DNA of 64,000 nt from Streptomyces sp. NBC_00306 (GTDB taxonomy: Bacteria > Actinomycetota > Actinomycetes > Streptomycetales > Streptomycetaceae), in the NCBI RefSeq assembly GCF_036169555.1, contig NZ_CP108032.1, positions 4,402,001 through 4,466,000 of the forward strand. Reading direction: 5' to 3'. A program made the position numbers and the translations under genes. Positions 34,841 to 43,156 of this stretch are shown in pieces; position 1 is the first letter of the stretch, and each line of letters opens with the position of its first letter. The notes below the pieces were generated by a model, which saw nothing but the letters and a program-made list of their open reading frames with translations, was not told the origin of the DNA and ran no database searches.

Positions 34841-35938
34841 GTGGCTGGATCCATCACATCGCAGAGGATGCCCGGTGCCGAAGGCCGGCGGGACGGGCCC
34901 CTGATCGTCACCGAGGACCTCGAACTGCTGGACGATCTGCTGCGGCTGTGCGCAGCGGCCGGCGCCGAGCCCGACGTCCACCACTCGGTGCCGGAGCGCG
35001 GGGGCGGCTGGGAAGGCGCCCCGCTGGTCCTGGTCGGCGACGACGCGGCGGCACGCTGCCGGGGCGCCACCCGACGGCAGGGTGTGCTGCTCGTCGGGCG
35101 TGACCAGGACGACCCGGACGTCTGGCGGCGGGCGGTGGAGATCGGAGCCGACTGTGTGCTGCGGCTGCCGGACGCCGAGAGCTGGCTCCTGGACCGGATC
35201 GCGGACGTCGTCGAGGGCGTCGGGGAGCAGGCGCTGACCGTCGGCGTCATGGGCGGCCGGGGAGGCGCGGGGGCGTCCACGCTGGCCTGTGCGCTGGCGG
35301 TGTCCGCGGCCAGGACGGGCCGGCGGACCATGCTCGTCGACGGCGATCCGCTCGGAGGAGGCGTCGATGTGCTGCTCGGCGGGGAGCAGGCGGAAGGGAG
35401 AAGGTGGCCGGATTTCGCCGCGTCCAAGGGACGGGTCGCCGGCGGCGCGCTGGAGGAGTCCCTTCCGGAGCTCCACCAGCTCCGGGTTCTGAGCTGGGAT
35501 CGTGGCGATTCCGTGGTGGTTCCGCCGGAGGCGATGCGCTCCGTTCTTGCCGCGGCCCGCAGGCGGGGCGGTGTGGTGGTCGTGGATCTCCCGCGCCGGG
35601 TGGACGAAGCAGTGGCGGAAGCGCTGGCCCAGCTGGATCTCGGGCTGTTGGTCGTTCCGGGCGAGCTGCGGGCGGTCGCCGCGGCGAACCGCGTGGCGTC
35701 GGCGGTGGGCATGGTGCTCCAGGACCTGAGGGTCGTGGTGCGCGGGCCGTACGCCTCGGGACTGGACGACCAGTGGGTGGCCGACGCGCTCGGCCTGCCT
35801 CTCGCGGGTGAACTGCCGCTGGACGCGGGACTGTTTGCCGCCCAGGACCAGGGCGCACCGCCCGGCGGTGGGCGTGGCCCGCTGTCGCGGTTCTGCGCGG
35901 CCTTCTGGGACCGGGCGCTGGCGGGGGGTGTCTCATGA
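34841..35938 (+). CDS. ssd: Ssd, septum site-determining / CpaE-like ATPase
   Basis: A 365-aa protein. The N-terminal receiver-like domain (about 18-125) lacks a clear phosphorylation Asp pocket. The C-terminal MinD/ParA-type ATPase domain starts TVGVMGGRGGAGASTLACAL, where the deviant Walker A motif ends GAGAST: the usual GKT/GKS lysine is replaced by Ala, as in Ssd/TadZ-type proteins, which questions ATP hydrolysis. MLVDGDPLGGGVDVLLG follows. Known relatives localise tad machinery or inhibit septation. The GTG at 34841 (AAGGGG upstream) is chosen; a TTG at 34832 is possible. It leads the tad operon, overlapping tadA by 4 nt. Confidence 0.9.
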   Translation: MAGSITSQRMPGAEGRRDGPLIVTEDLELLDDLLRLCAAAGAEPDVHHSVPERGGGWEGAPLVLVGDDAAARCRGATRRQGVLLVGRDQDDPDVWRRAVEIGADCVLRLPDAESWLLDRIADVVEGVGEQALTVGVMGGRGGAGASTLACALAVSAARTGRRTMLVDGDPLGGGVDVLLGGEQAEGRRWPDFAASKGRVAGGALEESLPELHQLRVLSWDRGDSVVVPPEAMRSVLAAARRRGGVVVVDLPRRVDEAVAEALAQLDLGLLVVPGELRAVAAANRVASAVGMVLQDLRVVVRGPYASGLDDQWVADALGLPLAGELPLDAGLFAAQDQGAPPGGGRGPLSRFCAAFWDRALAGGVS

Positions 35939-37083
35939 GCACCGGACTGCTGGATGCCGTACGACAGCGGCTCGCGGAGAGCGGCGCCGAGCCCACCCCG
36001 GCCAGGGTCGCGGCAGCGCTGCGGGCGCAGGGGCGGCTGCTGGGAGACACCGAAGTGCTCGGCGGCACCGAGACATTGCGCTGTGAGCTGGTGGGGACCG
36101 GGCCCTTGGAGCCCTTGCTGGCGGACCCGGCCGTGACGGATGTGCTGGTGTCCGCCCCCGATCGGGTGTGGGTGGACCGGGGGTGCGGTCTCGAACTCAC
36201 CGGTGTGACGTTCGCGGACGCCGCATCGGTGCGCCGGCTGGCCCAGCGGCTCGCGGCGGTGGCGGAGCGGCGACTGGACGACGCCCGGCCGTGGGTCGAT
36301 GCCCGGCTTCCCGACGGGACGCGGATGCATGCGGTGATCCCGCCGGTGGCGGTGGGTTCGACGTGTCTGGCACTGCGTGTGGTGCGTCCGCGGGCGTTCT
36401 CGGTGGAAGAGCTGGTCGCCGCGGGGACCGTGCCGCCGGGAGGTGACCGGCTGCTGCGGGCCCTGATCGACGCCCGACTGTCCTTCCTGATCAGCGGCGG
36501 TACGGGCACAGGGAAAACCACGCTGCTGTCCAGCCTTCTCGGACTGGTGGGGGAGCGGGAGCGGATCGTGCTGGCCGAGGACTCGGCCGAACTGCGGCCC
36601 GACCATCCGCACGTCGTGCGGCTCGAATCCCGTACGGCGAACCAGGAGGGCGCGGGCCTGGTCACGTTGCGGGACCTGGTGCGCCAGGCCCTGCGCATGC
36701 GGCCGGACCGGTTGGTGGTGGGGGAGGTCCGCGGAGCGGAGGTCACCGAGCTGCTGGCGGCCTTGAACACCGGACACGAAGGCGGCTGCGGCACTGTCCA
36801 CGCGAATGCGGCATCGGATGTGCCGGCCCGGCTGGAGGCGCTCGGCACGGCTGCGGGGCTCGACCGGGCGGCCCTGCACAGCCAGTTGGCCGCCGCTCTC
36901 TCGGTGGTGATCCATCTCGTGCGGGACCGCGGCGGGCTGCGGCGGATCGCCGAGGTGCATGTGCTGGAGCGGGATGCCGCGGGTCTGGTGAGGACGGTGC
37001 CCGCGTTGCGGTGGGGTGCGGAGGCGTTCGCGTACGACCGGGGCTGGGAGCGGCTGCGGCCGCTGATCGGGGGTGCAGTGTGA
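35935..37083 (+). CDS. tadA: TadA/CpaF-type secretion ATPase
   Basis: A 382-aa type II/IV secretion ATPase that powers Flp-type pilus assembly or secretion. Walker A ISGGTGTGKTTLLSSLLGL near residue 185, the Asp box LAEDSAELRPDHPHVVRLE, Walker B RPDRLVVGEVRGAEV near 262 and the His box HEGGCGTVHANAA. The N-terminal domain contains PLLADPAVTDVLVSAPD. It overlaps ssd at ATGA (35935-35938) and tadB at GTGA, so the operon is translated as a chain. It acts at the inner face of the membrane. Confidence 0.93.
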   Translation: MSTGLLDAVRQRLAESGAEPTPARVAAALRAQGRLLGDTEVLGGTETLRCELVGTGPLEPLLADPAVTDVLVSAPDRVWVDRGCGLELTGVTFADAASVRRLAQRLAAVAERRLDDARPWVDARLPDGTRMHAVIPPVAVGSTCLALRVVRPRAFSVEELVAAGTVPPGGDRLLRALIDARLSFLISGGTGTGKTTLLSSLLGLVGERERIVLAEDSAELRPDHPHVVRLESRTANQEGAGLVTLRDLVRQALRMRPDRLVVGEVRGAEVTELLAALNTGHEGGCGTVHANAASDVPARLEALGTAAGLDRAALHSQLAAALSVVIHLVRDRGGLRRIAEVHVLERDAAGLVRTVPALRWGAEAFAYDRGWERLRPLIGGAV

Positions 37084-37925
37084 ACGCGGGCGAGCCGATG
37101 TATGCGGCAGCGGTGTGCGTCGGGGCGGCAGCCTGGCTCACGGCGGGCCGGGAGCGGGGTCTGACACGAGCAAAGCTGCTCTTCGCCGGTGGCGGCGCGC
37201 CGGAGCCGTGGTGGACGTGGCAACGGCTGCTGCCTGTACTGCGGTTGCGACGTGAGTGGCTGTGTCTGCCGGTGGCGATGCTGCTGGCCGTGCTGGGGGA
37301 GTCGGTGCTGCCGCTGATGGCAGGCGCGGCGGCCGTGCCGCTGGTGAAGAGGCAACTGGCGGCCAGAGAGCGGGTGAGGGCGCGGGAGCTGCGGGCCGAG
37401 GGAGTGATCACGCTGTGCGGCGCAGTGGCAGGGGAACTGCGGGCCGGTATGCAGCCGGGGCAGGCGCTGCTGTTCGGTACGAGGTCCACGGACGCCTTGG
37501 GTGCTTCGGAGGGCGCGGTGGTGGCAGCGGCGCGATTCGGCGGTGATGTGCCGCAGGCCCTGCGGGAAGCGGCGCGTGAGCCTGGTGCGGACGGGCTGGC
37601 AGGGGTCGCTGCCTGCTGGCGCGTGGCTGTGGACAGCGGTGCGGGCCTTGCGGCGGGCCTCGACCGGCTGGAGGCGGCTCTGCGGGCGGATCGGGGCCAA
37701 CGGGAGGACGTGCGTACTCAGTTGGCTGGCGCTCGGTCGACCATCGGGCTGCTGGCGCTGCTTCCCGTCGTGGGCCTGGCCATGGGCTGGGCGCTGGGTG
37801 CCGATCCGCTGCGGGTGCTGCTCCACACCCCGGCCGGTCTGATGTGCCTGCTCGTCGGCGGGCTGCTGGAGGCGGCCGGGCTCTGGTGGGCCGCGCGGAT
37901 CGTGCGGAAGGGGCAGGGCGCATGA
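37080..37925 (+). CDS. tadB: TadB-like type II secretion system F-domain membrane protein
   Basis: A 281-aa integral membrane protein with hydrophobic segments near the N-terminus (residues 8-22), at about 58-80 and two near the C-terminus (about 222-242 and 250-272), bracketing a T2SSF/GspF-like cytoplasmic domain (AVAGELRAGMQPGQALLFG). TadB and TadC together form the membrane platform on which TadA acts. The GTG at 37080 overlaps the tadA stop (GTGA) and gives a shorter, better-supported N-terminus than upstream ATGs inside tadA. Confidence 0.88.
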   Translation: MNAGEPMYAAAVCVGAAAWLTAGRERGLTRAKLLFAGGGAPEPWWTWQRLLPVLRLRREWLCLPVAMLLAVLGESVLPLMAGAAAVPLVKRQLAARERVRARELRAEGVITLCGAVAGELRAGMQPGQALLFGTRSTDALGASEGAVVAAARFGGDVPQALREAAREPGADGLAGVAACWRVAVDSGAGLAAGLDRLEAALRADRGQREDVRTQLAGARSTIGLLALLPVVGLAMGWALGADPLRVLLHTPAGLMCLLVGGLLEAAGLWWAARIVRKGQGA

Positions 37926-38701
37926 CCGCGGAGGTTGTCCACAGGCTGGGGGCAGTGTTGTGCGTTCTCTCCGCAGCTGCGTTCCTCGGATTCACGGTGG
38001 CGGGCCGACGCCAGGAGCGCAGGACGCACCGGCGGGTCGCAGGGCTGCTGGCTCTGGAACGCGAACGTCGGCGCCGGTGGCCGAAGGACACTCTGTGGGC
38101 GAGACGTTGGGCGGCTCCCCTGGGTGCGCTGATCATTGGATACGTCCTCGTCGGCGGATGGCTCGGCGGCGCGGTCGGATTGGCAGCCGCGTACGGCGTA
38201 CGGCGCGTACAACTGAACCGCGCACCGGGCCCTGATGCCGGGGACGCCGCGGGCCTGCGCGATGTGCGGCAACTGCCGCTGGCGGCCGACTTGCTGGCCG
38301 CGTGCATCTCGGCCGGAGCGGGGCCACGTGAGGCGGCCGAGGCGGTCGGCGAATCAATCGGCGGGCCTGTCGGCGAGCGGCTCGTACGTGCGGCGGCCGA
38401 GCTGAGGCTCGGCGGTGAACCGGCCCGCGCGTGGGGGGCGTTCGCGCAGATACCGGGCGCTCAGGAGCTGGCCCGCTGTCTGGAGCGGGCCGACTCCACC
38501 GGCGCTCCCGCGGCGGAGCCGGTGTCCCGTCTGGCCGGACGCCTGAGGGCCGACCGGTCACGCAAGACCGCGGCGGAGGGCCGCAGGGCCCAGGTCATGA
38601 TCACGGCCCCCGTGGGGCTGTGCTTCCTGCCCGCGTTCCTCGCCGTCGGGGTGGCGCCGGTGGTGATCGGGCTCGCCGACGGACTGCTCAACAGCAACTG
38701 A
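37922..38701 (+). CDS. tadC: TadC-like type II secretion system F-domain membrane protein
   Basis: A 259-aa membrane protein paired with TadB. An N-terminal helix (VLCVLSAAAFLGFTVAG), a hydrophobic pair around 58-80, and a GspF-type domain with PLAADLLAACISAGAGPREAAEAVGE. The C-terminal membrane helix is VMITAPVGLCFLPAFLAVGVA. It overlaps tadB by 4 nt (ATGA at 37922-37925). A DnaA-box-like TTGTCCACAG also occurs inside this gene near 37935, which weakens the case for the similar box upstream of ssd. Confidence 0.88.
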   Translation: MTAEVVHRLGAVLCVLSAAAFLGFTVAGRRQERRTHRRVAGLLALERERRRRWPKDTLWARRWAAPLGALIIGYVLVGGWLGGAVGLAAAYGVRRVQLNRAPGPDAGDAAGLRDVRQLPLAADLLAACISAGAGPREAAEAVGESIGGPVGERLVRAAAELRLGGEPARAWGAFAQIPGAQELARCLERADSTGAPAAEPVSRLAGRLRADRSRKTAAEGRRAQVMITAPVGLCFLPAFLAVGVAPVVIGLADGLLNSN

Positions 38702-38747
38702 CCGAACTGAACGAGATCTCTTGTGGGTCGATCAATGGGGGTTTGGC

Positions 38748-38948
38748 ATGTGGAATCCGATGCGGGCATGGCGGCGCGCAATGGCGCGCAGGATGCGCAA
38801 AGACTCGGGAATGACGACATCCGAGTACGCGATGGGGACGATCGCCGCGTGTGCGTTTGCGGCGGTGCTCTACAAGGTCGTCACGAGCGGGACGGTCTCG
38901 GGCGCGCTCGAAGCAGTGATCGGAAAAGCGCTCAATGCGCAGTTCTGA
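38748..38948 (+). CDS. DUF4244 Flp-pilin-like small protein
   Basis: A 66-aa pilin-like protein: a basic N-terminus (RAWRRAMARRMRKDSG), then GMTTSEYAMGTIAACAFAAV, the Flp-type processing context with Glu five residues into the hydrophobic helix, and a short C-terminus. It is the likely structural subunit handled by TadABC. The ATG at 38748 is used because the basic leader starts there. Its end overlaps the start of the TadE-like gene by 14 bp. No prepilin peptidase is encoded within the window. Confidence 0.88.
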   Translation: MWNPMRAWRRAMARRMRKDSGMTTSEYAMGTIAACAFAAVLYKVVTSGTVSGALEAVIGKALNAQF

Positions 38949-39657
38949 GGCCCGGCGTGGGAGGTACGGCGAGGGCGACCGGGGATCCGTGACGGCGGAG
39001 GCAGCCGTCGCCGTACCGGCCCTGGTGGTGTTCGCGATGGCTCTGGTCTGGGCGCTGATGGCGGCCTCGGCCCAGATCCAGTGCGTGGACGCCGCACGGG
39101 CCGGGGCACGGGCGGCGGCCCGGTCCGAACCGCCTGCGGCGGCGGAGGCCGCCGCCCGCTCGGCGGCTCCGGACGGCGCCCGGGTCACGGTGGGACGGGC
39201 CGGGGATCTGTGGCGGGTGCGCGTGGAGGCGGCGGCACCGGGGCCGGGCGCGCTGGGGCTGACGCTCAGCGCGGAGGCAGCGGCGTTCGCGGAGGACGCG
39301 GTGGGTGGTCCCGGCTCCGATGCGACGCAGGCCGGAGACTCGGAGCCGGCTGCCGGTTCGGGCGCGGGTGGCGGCTCGGGCTCCAGCCAGACGGCAGCCA
39401 CCGCGTCGGTCGGGGCTCCGGCGCTGGACGGGGCCACTCGCGAGGGCCCGGCCTCTGCATCGAGCCCGGCCTTGGGTCCGGCCGCGGCGGTGGTCTTCGG
39501 CTCGCGTGCCCAAGCCCAAGCCCAAGCCCAGGCCCAAGCCCGCGCCGGCTCGGTCGGCGCTCCGGCCGGGGGCCGGGCCGCTCGTGAGGGCCCAGCCTTC
39601 GTGGGGCCGGTCCCGGTCCCGGGCCCGCTCGGTGGTCCTGAGGGGGTCGTCCCATGA
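38935..39657 (+). CDS. TadE-like pseudopilin with long low-complexity tail
   Basis: A 240-aa protein. RGSVTAEAAVAVPALVVFAM near residue 16 is the TadE-type processing site and hydrophobic helix; the pilin-like region ends near residue 122 (AEAAAFAEDAVGG). The last 115 residues are Ala/Gly/Ser/Pro-rich and include RAQAQAQAQAQARAG, encoded by a 6-bp tandem repeat (about 39507-39540). Family members are normally about 120-130 aa, so this tail is an unusual addition. It overlaps both neighbours (DUF4244 gene; ATGA with the next gene). Confidence 0.85.
   Translation: MRSSEARRGRYGEGDRGSVTAEAAVAVPALVVFAMALVWALMAASAQIQCVDAARAGARAAARSEPPAAAEAAARSAAPDGARVTVGRAGDLWRVRVEAAAPGPGALGLTLSAEAAAFAEDAVGGPGSDATQAGDSEPAAGSGAGGGSGSSQTAATASVGAPALDGATREGPASASSPALGPAAAVVFGSRAQAQAQAQAQARAGSVGAPAGGRAAREGPAFVGPVPVPGPLGGPEGVVP
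39507..39540 (+). repeat. 6-bp tandem repeat inside the TadE-like gene
   Basis: About five copies of GCCCAA (one as GCCCAG) encode alternating Ala-Gln. Slipped-strand expansion would keep the frame, so copy number may vary between strains. Confidence 0.7.
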
Positions 39658-40202
39658 GGGCGACTCGCGACCGGGGCTCGGCCACCGTCTGGGTCGCCAT
39701 GGCAGCCACCGTGCTGTGCGTCGTGTTCGCCGCTGTGCTGGCCATGGGGCAGGCCGTCGTGGCTCGGCACCGGGCAGGCTCGGCAGCCGATCTGGCGGCG
39801 CTGGCCGCGGCTGACCATGCCCTCCAAGGGGCCGGCCCCGCCTGCGAGAAGGCTGCGACCGTGGCCCGGGCTCAGGGCGCGGCCGTGGTGCGGTGCGCCG
39901 TTGAGGGCGAGATCGCGGACGTGACCGCGCAGGTCCGCTTCGGACCGTACGGCCCGACGGTCAGGTCGAGGGCCGGTCCTCCGGAAGCGGCATCTCCAGT
40001 GCAGCCGCCTCAGCCACCTCCGGGGGCCCACCCGGTGCGGGCGCCTCAGCTGCCCGACGAGGGGCAGAGGTGGCGCTCTGAGGCCCTTGGGGCCGGGAGC
40101 CCAGGTCCGGCCCCTCGCCGGGCCGCTGGGCCCCCTCCCGGCCTGACGAGGCACCCTCCGACGCCGTCCCCGTCGCCGCCGGACCCTCCGGCGCCCCCCT
40201 GA
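39654..40202 (+). CDS. TadG-like / Rv3654c-family protein, tail antisense to helicase gene
   Basis: A 182-aa protein. RDRGSATVWVAMAATVLCVV opens with a Tad-type hydrophobic helix, followed by RHRAGSAADLAALAAADHAL, the conserved Rv3654c/TadG-like segment, and two cysteines in the family's C-terminal region. The conserved part ends near residue 103. The remaining 80 residues are Pro-rich and are encoded opposite the C-terminal tail of the helicase gene. A lost stop codon in this gene, or an overlong helicase, could explain the overlap. ATGA overlap with the upstream gene. Confidence 0.8.
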   Translation: MRATRDRGSATVWVAMAATVLCVVFAAVLAMGQAVVARHRAGSAADLAALAAADHALQGAGPACEKAATVARAQGAAVVRCAVEGEIADVTAQVRFGPYGPTVRSRAGPPEAASPVQPPQPPPGAHPVRAPQLPDEGQRWRSEALGAGSPGPAPRRAAGPPPGLTRHPPTPSPSPPDPPAPP

Positions 40203-42633
40203 GCAGTTCGGTGAGCAGGCGGACCGCGCCGCGCTTGTGGAGCGGGTCATTGCCGTTGCCGCACTTGGGGGACTGGATGCAGGACGGGCAGCCCGCCTCG
40301 CACTCGCAGGAGGCGATCGCCTCACGCGTGGCAGTGAGCCACTCGCGGGCGGTGTGGAAGGCGCGCTCGGCGAAGCCGGCGCCTCCTGGGTGGCCGTCGT
40401 ACACGAAGACCGTCGGCAGCAGGGTGTCCGGGTGCAGCGGCACGGAGACCCCGCCGATGTCCCAGCGGTCGCAGGTGGCGAACAGCGGCAGCATCCCGAT
40501 GGAGGCGTGTTCCGCGGCGTGCAGGGCCCCGCCCAGCTGCTCGGGGTTCACCCGTGCCGCGTCCAGCTGGTCCTCGGTGACCGTCCACCACACGGCCCGG
40601 GTGCGCAGGGTGCGCGGTGGCAGGTCGAGTTTGGTCTCGCCGAGCACCTCACCGGTGATCAGTTTGCGGCGCAGGAAGGAGACGACCTGATTGGTGACCT
40701 CGACGGAGCCGTAGCAGAGGCGGCCGTCGCCCCACGGGATCTCGATGTCGGTCTCCAGCACGGAGACGGCGGTGGTGTCACGTGCGGTCGTGGAGTACGG
40801 CGGGTTCGCCTCCTCCACGAGTGCGGCGGAGTCCTCCAGGTCCAGGTGCTTCACCAGGTACGTGCGGCCCTGGTGGAGGTGGACGGCTCCGTCGTGGACG
40901 GCGGAGTGCGCGGCGGACTCGTCGACCGTGCCCAGCAGCCGTCCGGTGGCCGCTTCCACGATCTGGACCGGCCGGCCGCCCTCGCCCCGGATGTCGGTGA
41001 GGTCGGCGGCTCGCTCCCGTCGGGTCCAGTGCCAGCCGGAGGACCGGCGGCGCAGCAGCCGCGCGGACTCCAGCTGGGGCATCAGTTCGCCGGTCGCCGG
41101 GCCGAACAGGTCCAGGTCGGCCTCCGTGAGGGGCAGCTCGGCGGCTGCCGCGCACAGATGCGGGGCGAGGACATAGGGATTGTCGGGGTCGAGGACGGTG
41201 GACTCCACCGGCTGGTGGAACAGCGCCTCGGGATGGTGGACGAGGAACGTGTCCAGCGGGTCGTCGCGTGCGACGAGGACGGCCAAGGCGCCCTGGCCGG
41301 ACCGCCCGGCCCGGCCCGCCTGCTGCCACAGCGACGCCCGGGTGCCCGGGTAGCCGGCGATGACGACGGCGTCCAGACCGGACACGTCGACACCCAGCTC
41401 CAGGGCCGTGGTGGCGGCGAGTCCCAGCAGCTCGCCGGAGTGCAGCGCCCGCTCCAGGGCGCGGCGCTCCTCAGGGAGGTAGCCGCCGCGGTAGGCGGCG
41501 ACCCGCTGGGGCAGGGAGCGGTCCACCTCGGCCAGGCGTTCCTTGGTGATCACGGAGATCAGCTCGGCGCCGCGCCGGGAGCGTACGAAGGCGACCGTGC
41601 GGACGCCCTGCACGGTCAGATCGGTGAGGAGGTCGGCGGTCTCGGCGGTGGCGGTGCGGCGGACGGGTGCACCCTTCTCGCCGTGGAGCTCGGTGAGCGG
41701 AGGCTCCCAGAGGGCGAAGACGAGCTCGCCGCGCGGGGAGGCGTCGTCGGAGACCTCCTGGACGGGCAGGCCGGTGAGCCGGCCTGCTGCCACGGACGGT
41801 TCCGCCGCGGTGGCGGAGGCGAGGAGGAAGACCGGATTCGCACCGTAGCGGGCGCACAGCCGGCGAAGGCGGCGCAGCACCTGGGCGACATGGGAGCCGA
41901 AGACTCCCCGGTAGGTGTGGCACTCGTCGATCACGACATAGCGCAGGGAGCGCAGGAAGGAGGCCCAGCGGGGGTGGGAGGGGAGTATCCCGCGGTGGAG
42001 CATGTCCGGGTTGGTCAGCACGTACGTCGCGTACTGCCGGACCCACTCGCGTTCCTCGACGGGGGTGTCGCCGTCGTAGACGGCCGGGCGCACCCGATGG
42101 CCCAATGGCGCCGCGAGTTCTTTCACGGCGCGGCACTGGTCGGCGGCGAGGGCCTTGGTGGGGGCGAGATACAGGGCCGTGGCGCCGCGGCCGTTCGGGG
42201 CCTCGGACCCGTCGAGCTGGGCGCTCAGCACCGGCGCGAGATAGGCCAGCGACTTCCCCGATGCGGTGCCGGTGGCGATCACCACCGACTCGCCGTCGAG
42301 GGCGTACTCGGCGGCGGCTGCCTGGTGGGCCCAGGGGTGTTCGATGCCGGCCTGCTGAATGGCGTTGATCACTTCCGGCCGGATGCGGTCGGGCCAGACG
42401 GCATGGCGGCCCGGCCTGGGGGGCAAGTGCTCCGTATGAGTGATGCGCGCAGCCCGGTTCGCCCCTGCGGTGAGCCGGTCGAGGACCGTACCGGGGGAGG
42501 GGCGGGTGTCCCCGCTCTCGGGAGGTCGTCTGGGACGGAGATTCTTGGCCATCGGCACCGAGTGTGTCACCGGCGTGGCGGACAATGGTCTCAAGGCGTC
42601 GTGCATGGCTGCTGGTAAGTGATTGAATGCCAT
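39961..42633 (-). CDS. DEAD/DEAH-box helicase with C-terminal zinc-binding DUF1998-type domain
   Basis: An 890-aa superfamily 2 helicase of the MrfA/YprA (Rv3649) type, implicated in DNA repair in relatives. Walker A IATGTASGKSLAYLAP near residue 90, Walker B VIDECHTYRG, and motif VI QQAGRAGRSGQG. The C-terminal cysteine cluster CECEAGCPSCIQSPKCG marks the zinc-binding domain. About 75 low-complexity Pro/Glu/Ala residues follow the usual end (LLTELLRGA). The start at 42633 (MAFNHLPAAMHDALRP) matches remembered orthologues; longer readings run antisense into bldG. Divergent from bldG. Confidence 0.92.
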   Translation of the reverse strand: MAFNHLPAAMHDALRPLSATPVTHSVPMAKNLRPRRPPESGDTRPSPGTVLDRLTAGANRAARITHTEHLPPRPGRHAVWPDRIRPEVINAIQQAGIEHPWAHQAAAAEYALDGESVVIATGTASGKSLAYLAPVLSAQLDGSEAPNGRGATALYLAPTKALAADQCRAVKELAAPLGHRVRPAVYDGDTPVEEREWVRQYATYVLTNPDMLHRGILPSHPRWASFLRSLRYVVIDECHTYRGVFGSHVAQVLRRLRRLCARYGANPVFLLASATAAEPSVAAGRLTGLPVQEVSDDASPRGELVFALWEPPLTELHGEKGAPVRRTATAETADLLTDLTVQGVRTVAFVRSRRGAELISVITKERLAEVDRSLPQRVAAYRGGYLPEERRALERALHSGELLGLAATTALELGVDVSGLDAVVIAGYPGTRASLWQQAGRAGRSGQGALAVLVARDDPLDTFLVHHPEALFHQPVESTVLDPDNPYVLAPHLCAAAAELPLTEADLDLFGPATGELMPQLESARLLRRRSSGWHWTRRERAADLTDIRGEGGRPVQIVEAATGRLLGTVDESAAHSAVHDGAVHLHQGRTYLVKHLDLEDSAALVEEANPPYSTTARDTTAVSVLETDIEIPWGDGRLCYGSVEVTNQVVSFLRRKLITGEVLGETKLDLPPRTLRTRAVWWTVTEDQLDAARVNPEQLGGALHAAEHASIGMLPLFATCDRWDIGGVSVPLHPDTLLPTVFVYDGHPGGAGFAERAFHTAREWLTATREAIASCECEAGCPSCIQSPKCGNGNDPLHKRGAVRLLTELLRGAPEGPAATGTASEGASSGREGAQRPGEGPDLGSRPQGPQSATSAPRRAAEAPAPGGPPEVAEAAALEMPLPEDRPST

Positions 42634-42711
42634 CGCGGCTGGCGACCGTCCTCCGGCTCCGCCGGGGAGACCTGCTGGGCGGCCGCTCGATAGCAAGGTG
42701 CTGGAGGATCC

Positions 42712-43065
42712 GTGGACCTGTCCCTGTCGACTCGCAATGTGTCCGGCCCTGGTGGCGACCGTACGGTCGTCGAGGTCGGTGGCGAGATTGATGTGTATAC
42801 CGCGCCCAAGCTGCGCGAGCAGTTGGTCGAGTTGGTGAACGACGGCAACTACCACCTGGTTGTCGACATGGAGGGCGTGGACTTTCTCGACTCCACCGGG
42901 CTCGGAGTGCTGGTGGGCGGCCTGAAGCGCGTGCGCGCGCATGAAGGGTCGCTGCGCCTGGTCTGCAACCAGGAGCGCATTCTCAAGATCTTCCGGATCA
43001 CAGGACTGACCAAGGTGTTCCCCATCCACACCACGGTCGAGGAAGCGGTTGCGGCGACCGACTGA
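42712..43065 (+). CDS. bldG: BldG, anti-sigma factor antagonist
   Basis: A 117-aa STAS-domain protein essential for aerial growth and antibiotic production in Streptomyces. The phosphorylation site is the Ser in DFLDSTGLGVLVGG (about residue 61). VVEVGGEIDVYTAPKLREQL and QERILKIFRITGLTKVFPIH are typical of SpoIIAA-like antagonists. GTG start with GGAGGA just upstream. A four-residue Gly/Pro insertion near the N-terminus makes it slightly longer than the S. coelicolor protein as I recall it. It is followed by its cognate anti-sigma gene, with which it is normally co-transcribed. Confidence 0.96.
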   Translation: MDLSLSTRNVSGPGGDRTVVEVGGEIDVYTAPKLREQLVELVNDGNYHLVVDMEGVDFLDSTGLGVLVGGLKRVRAHEGSLRLVCNQERILKIFRITGLTKVFPIHTTVEEAVAATD

Positions 43066-43156
43066 CGGTCGGCCGGACACGCCGGAAGAAGTGAGGGGTA
43101 CCGGGCATCCAGCCCGGGCCTCTGAGATGCATGCCCGTACGTCCGAGGGGGAGCAC

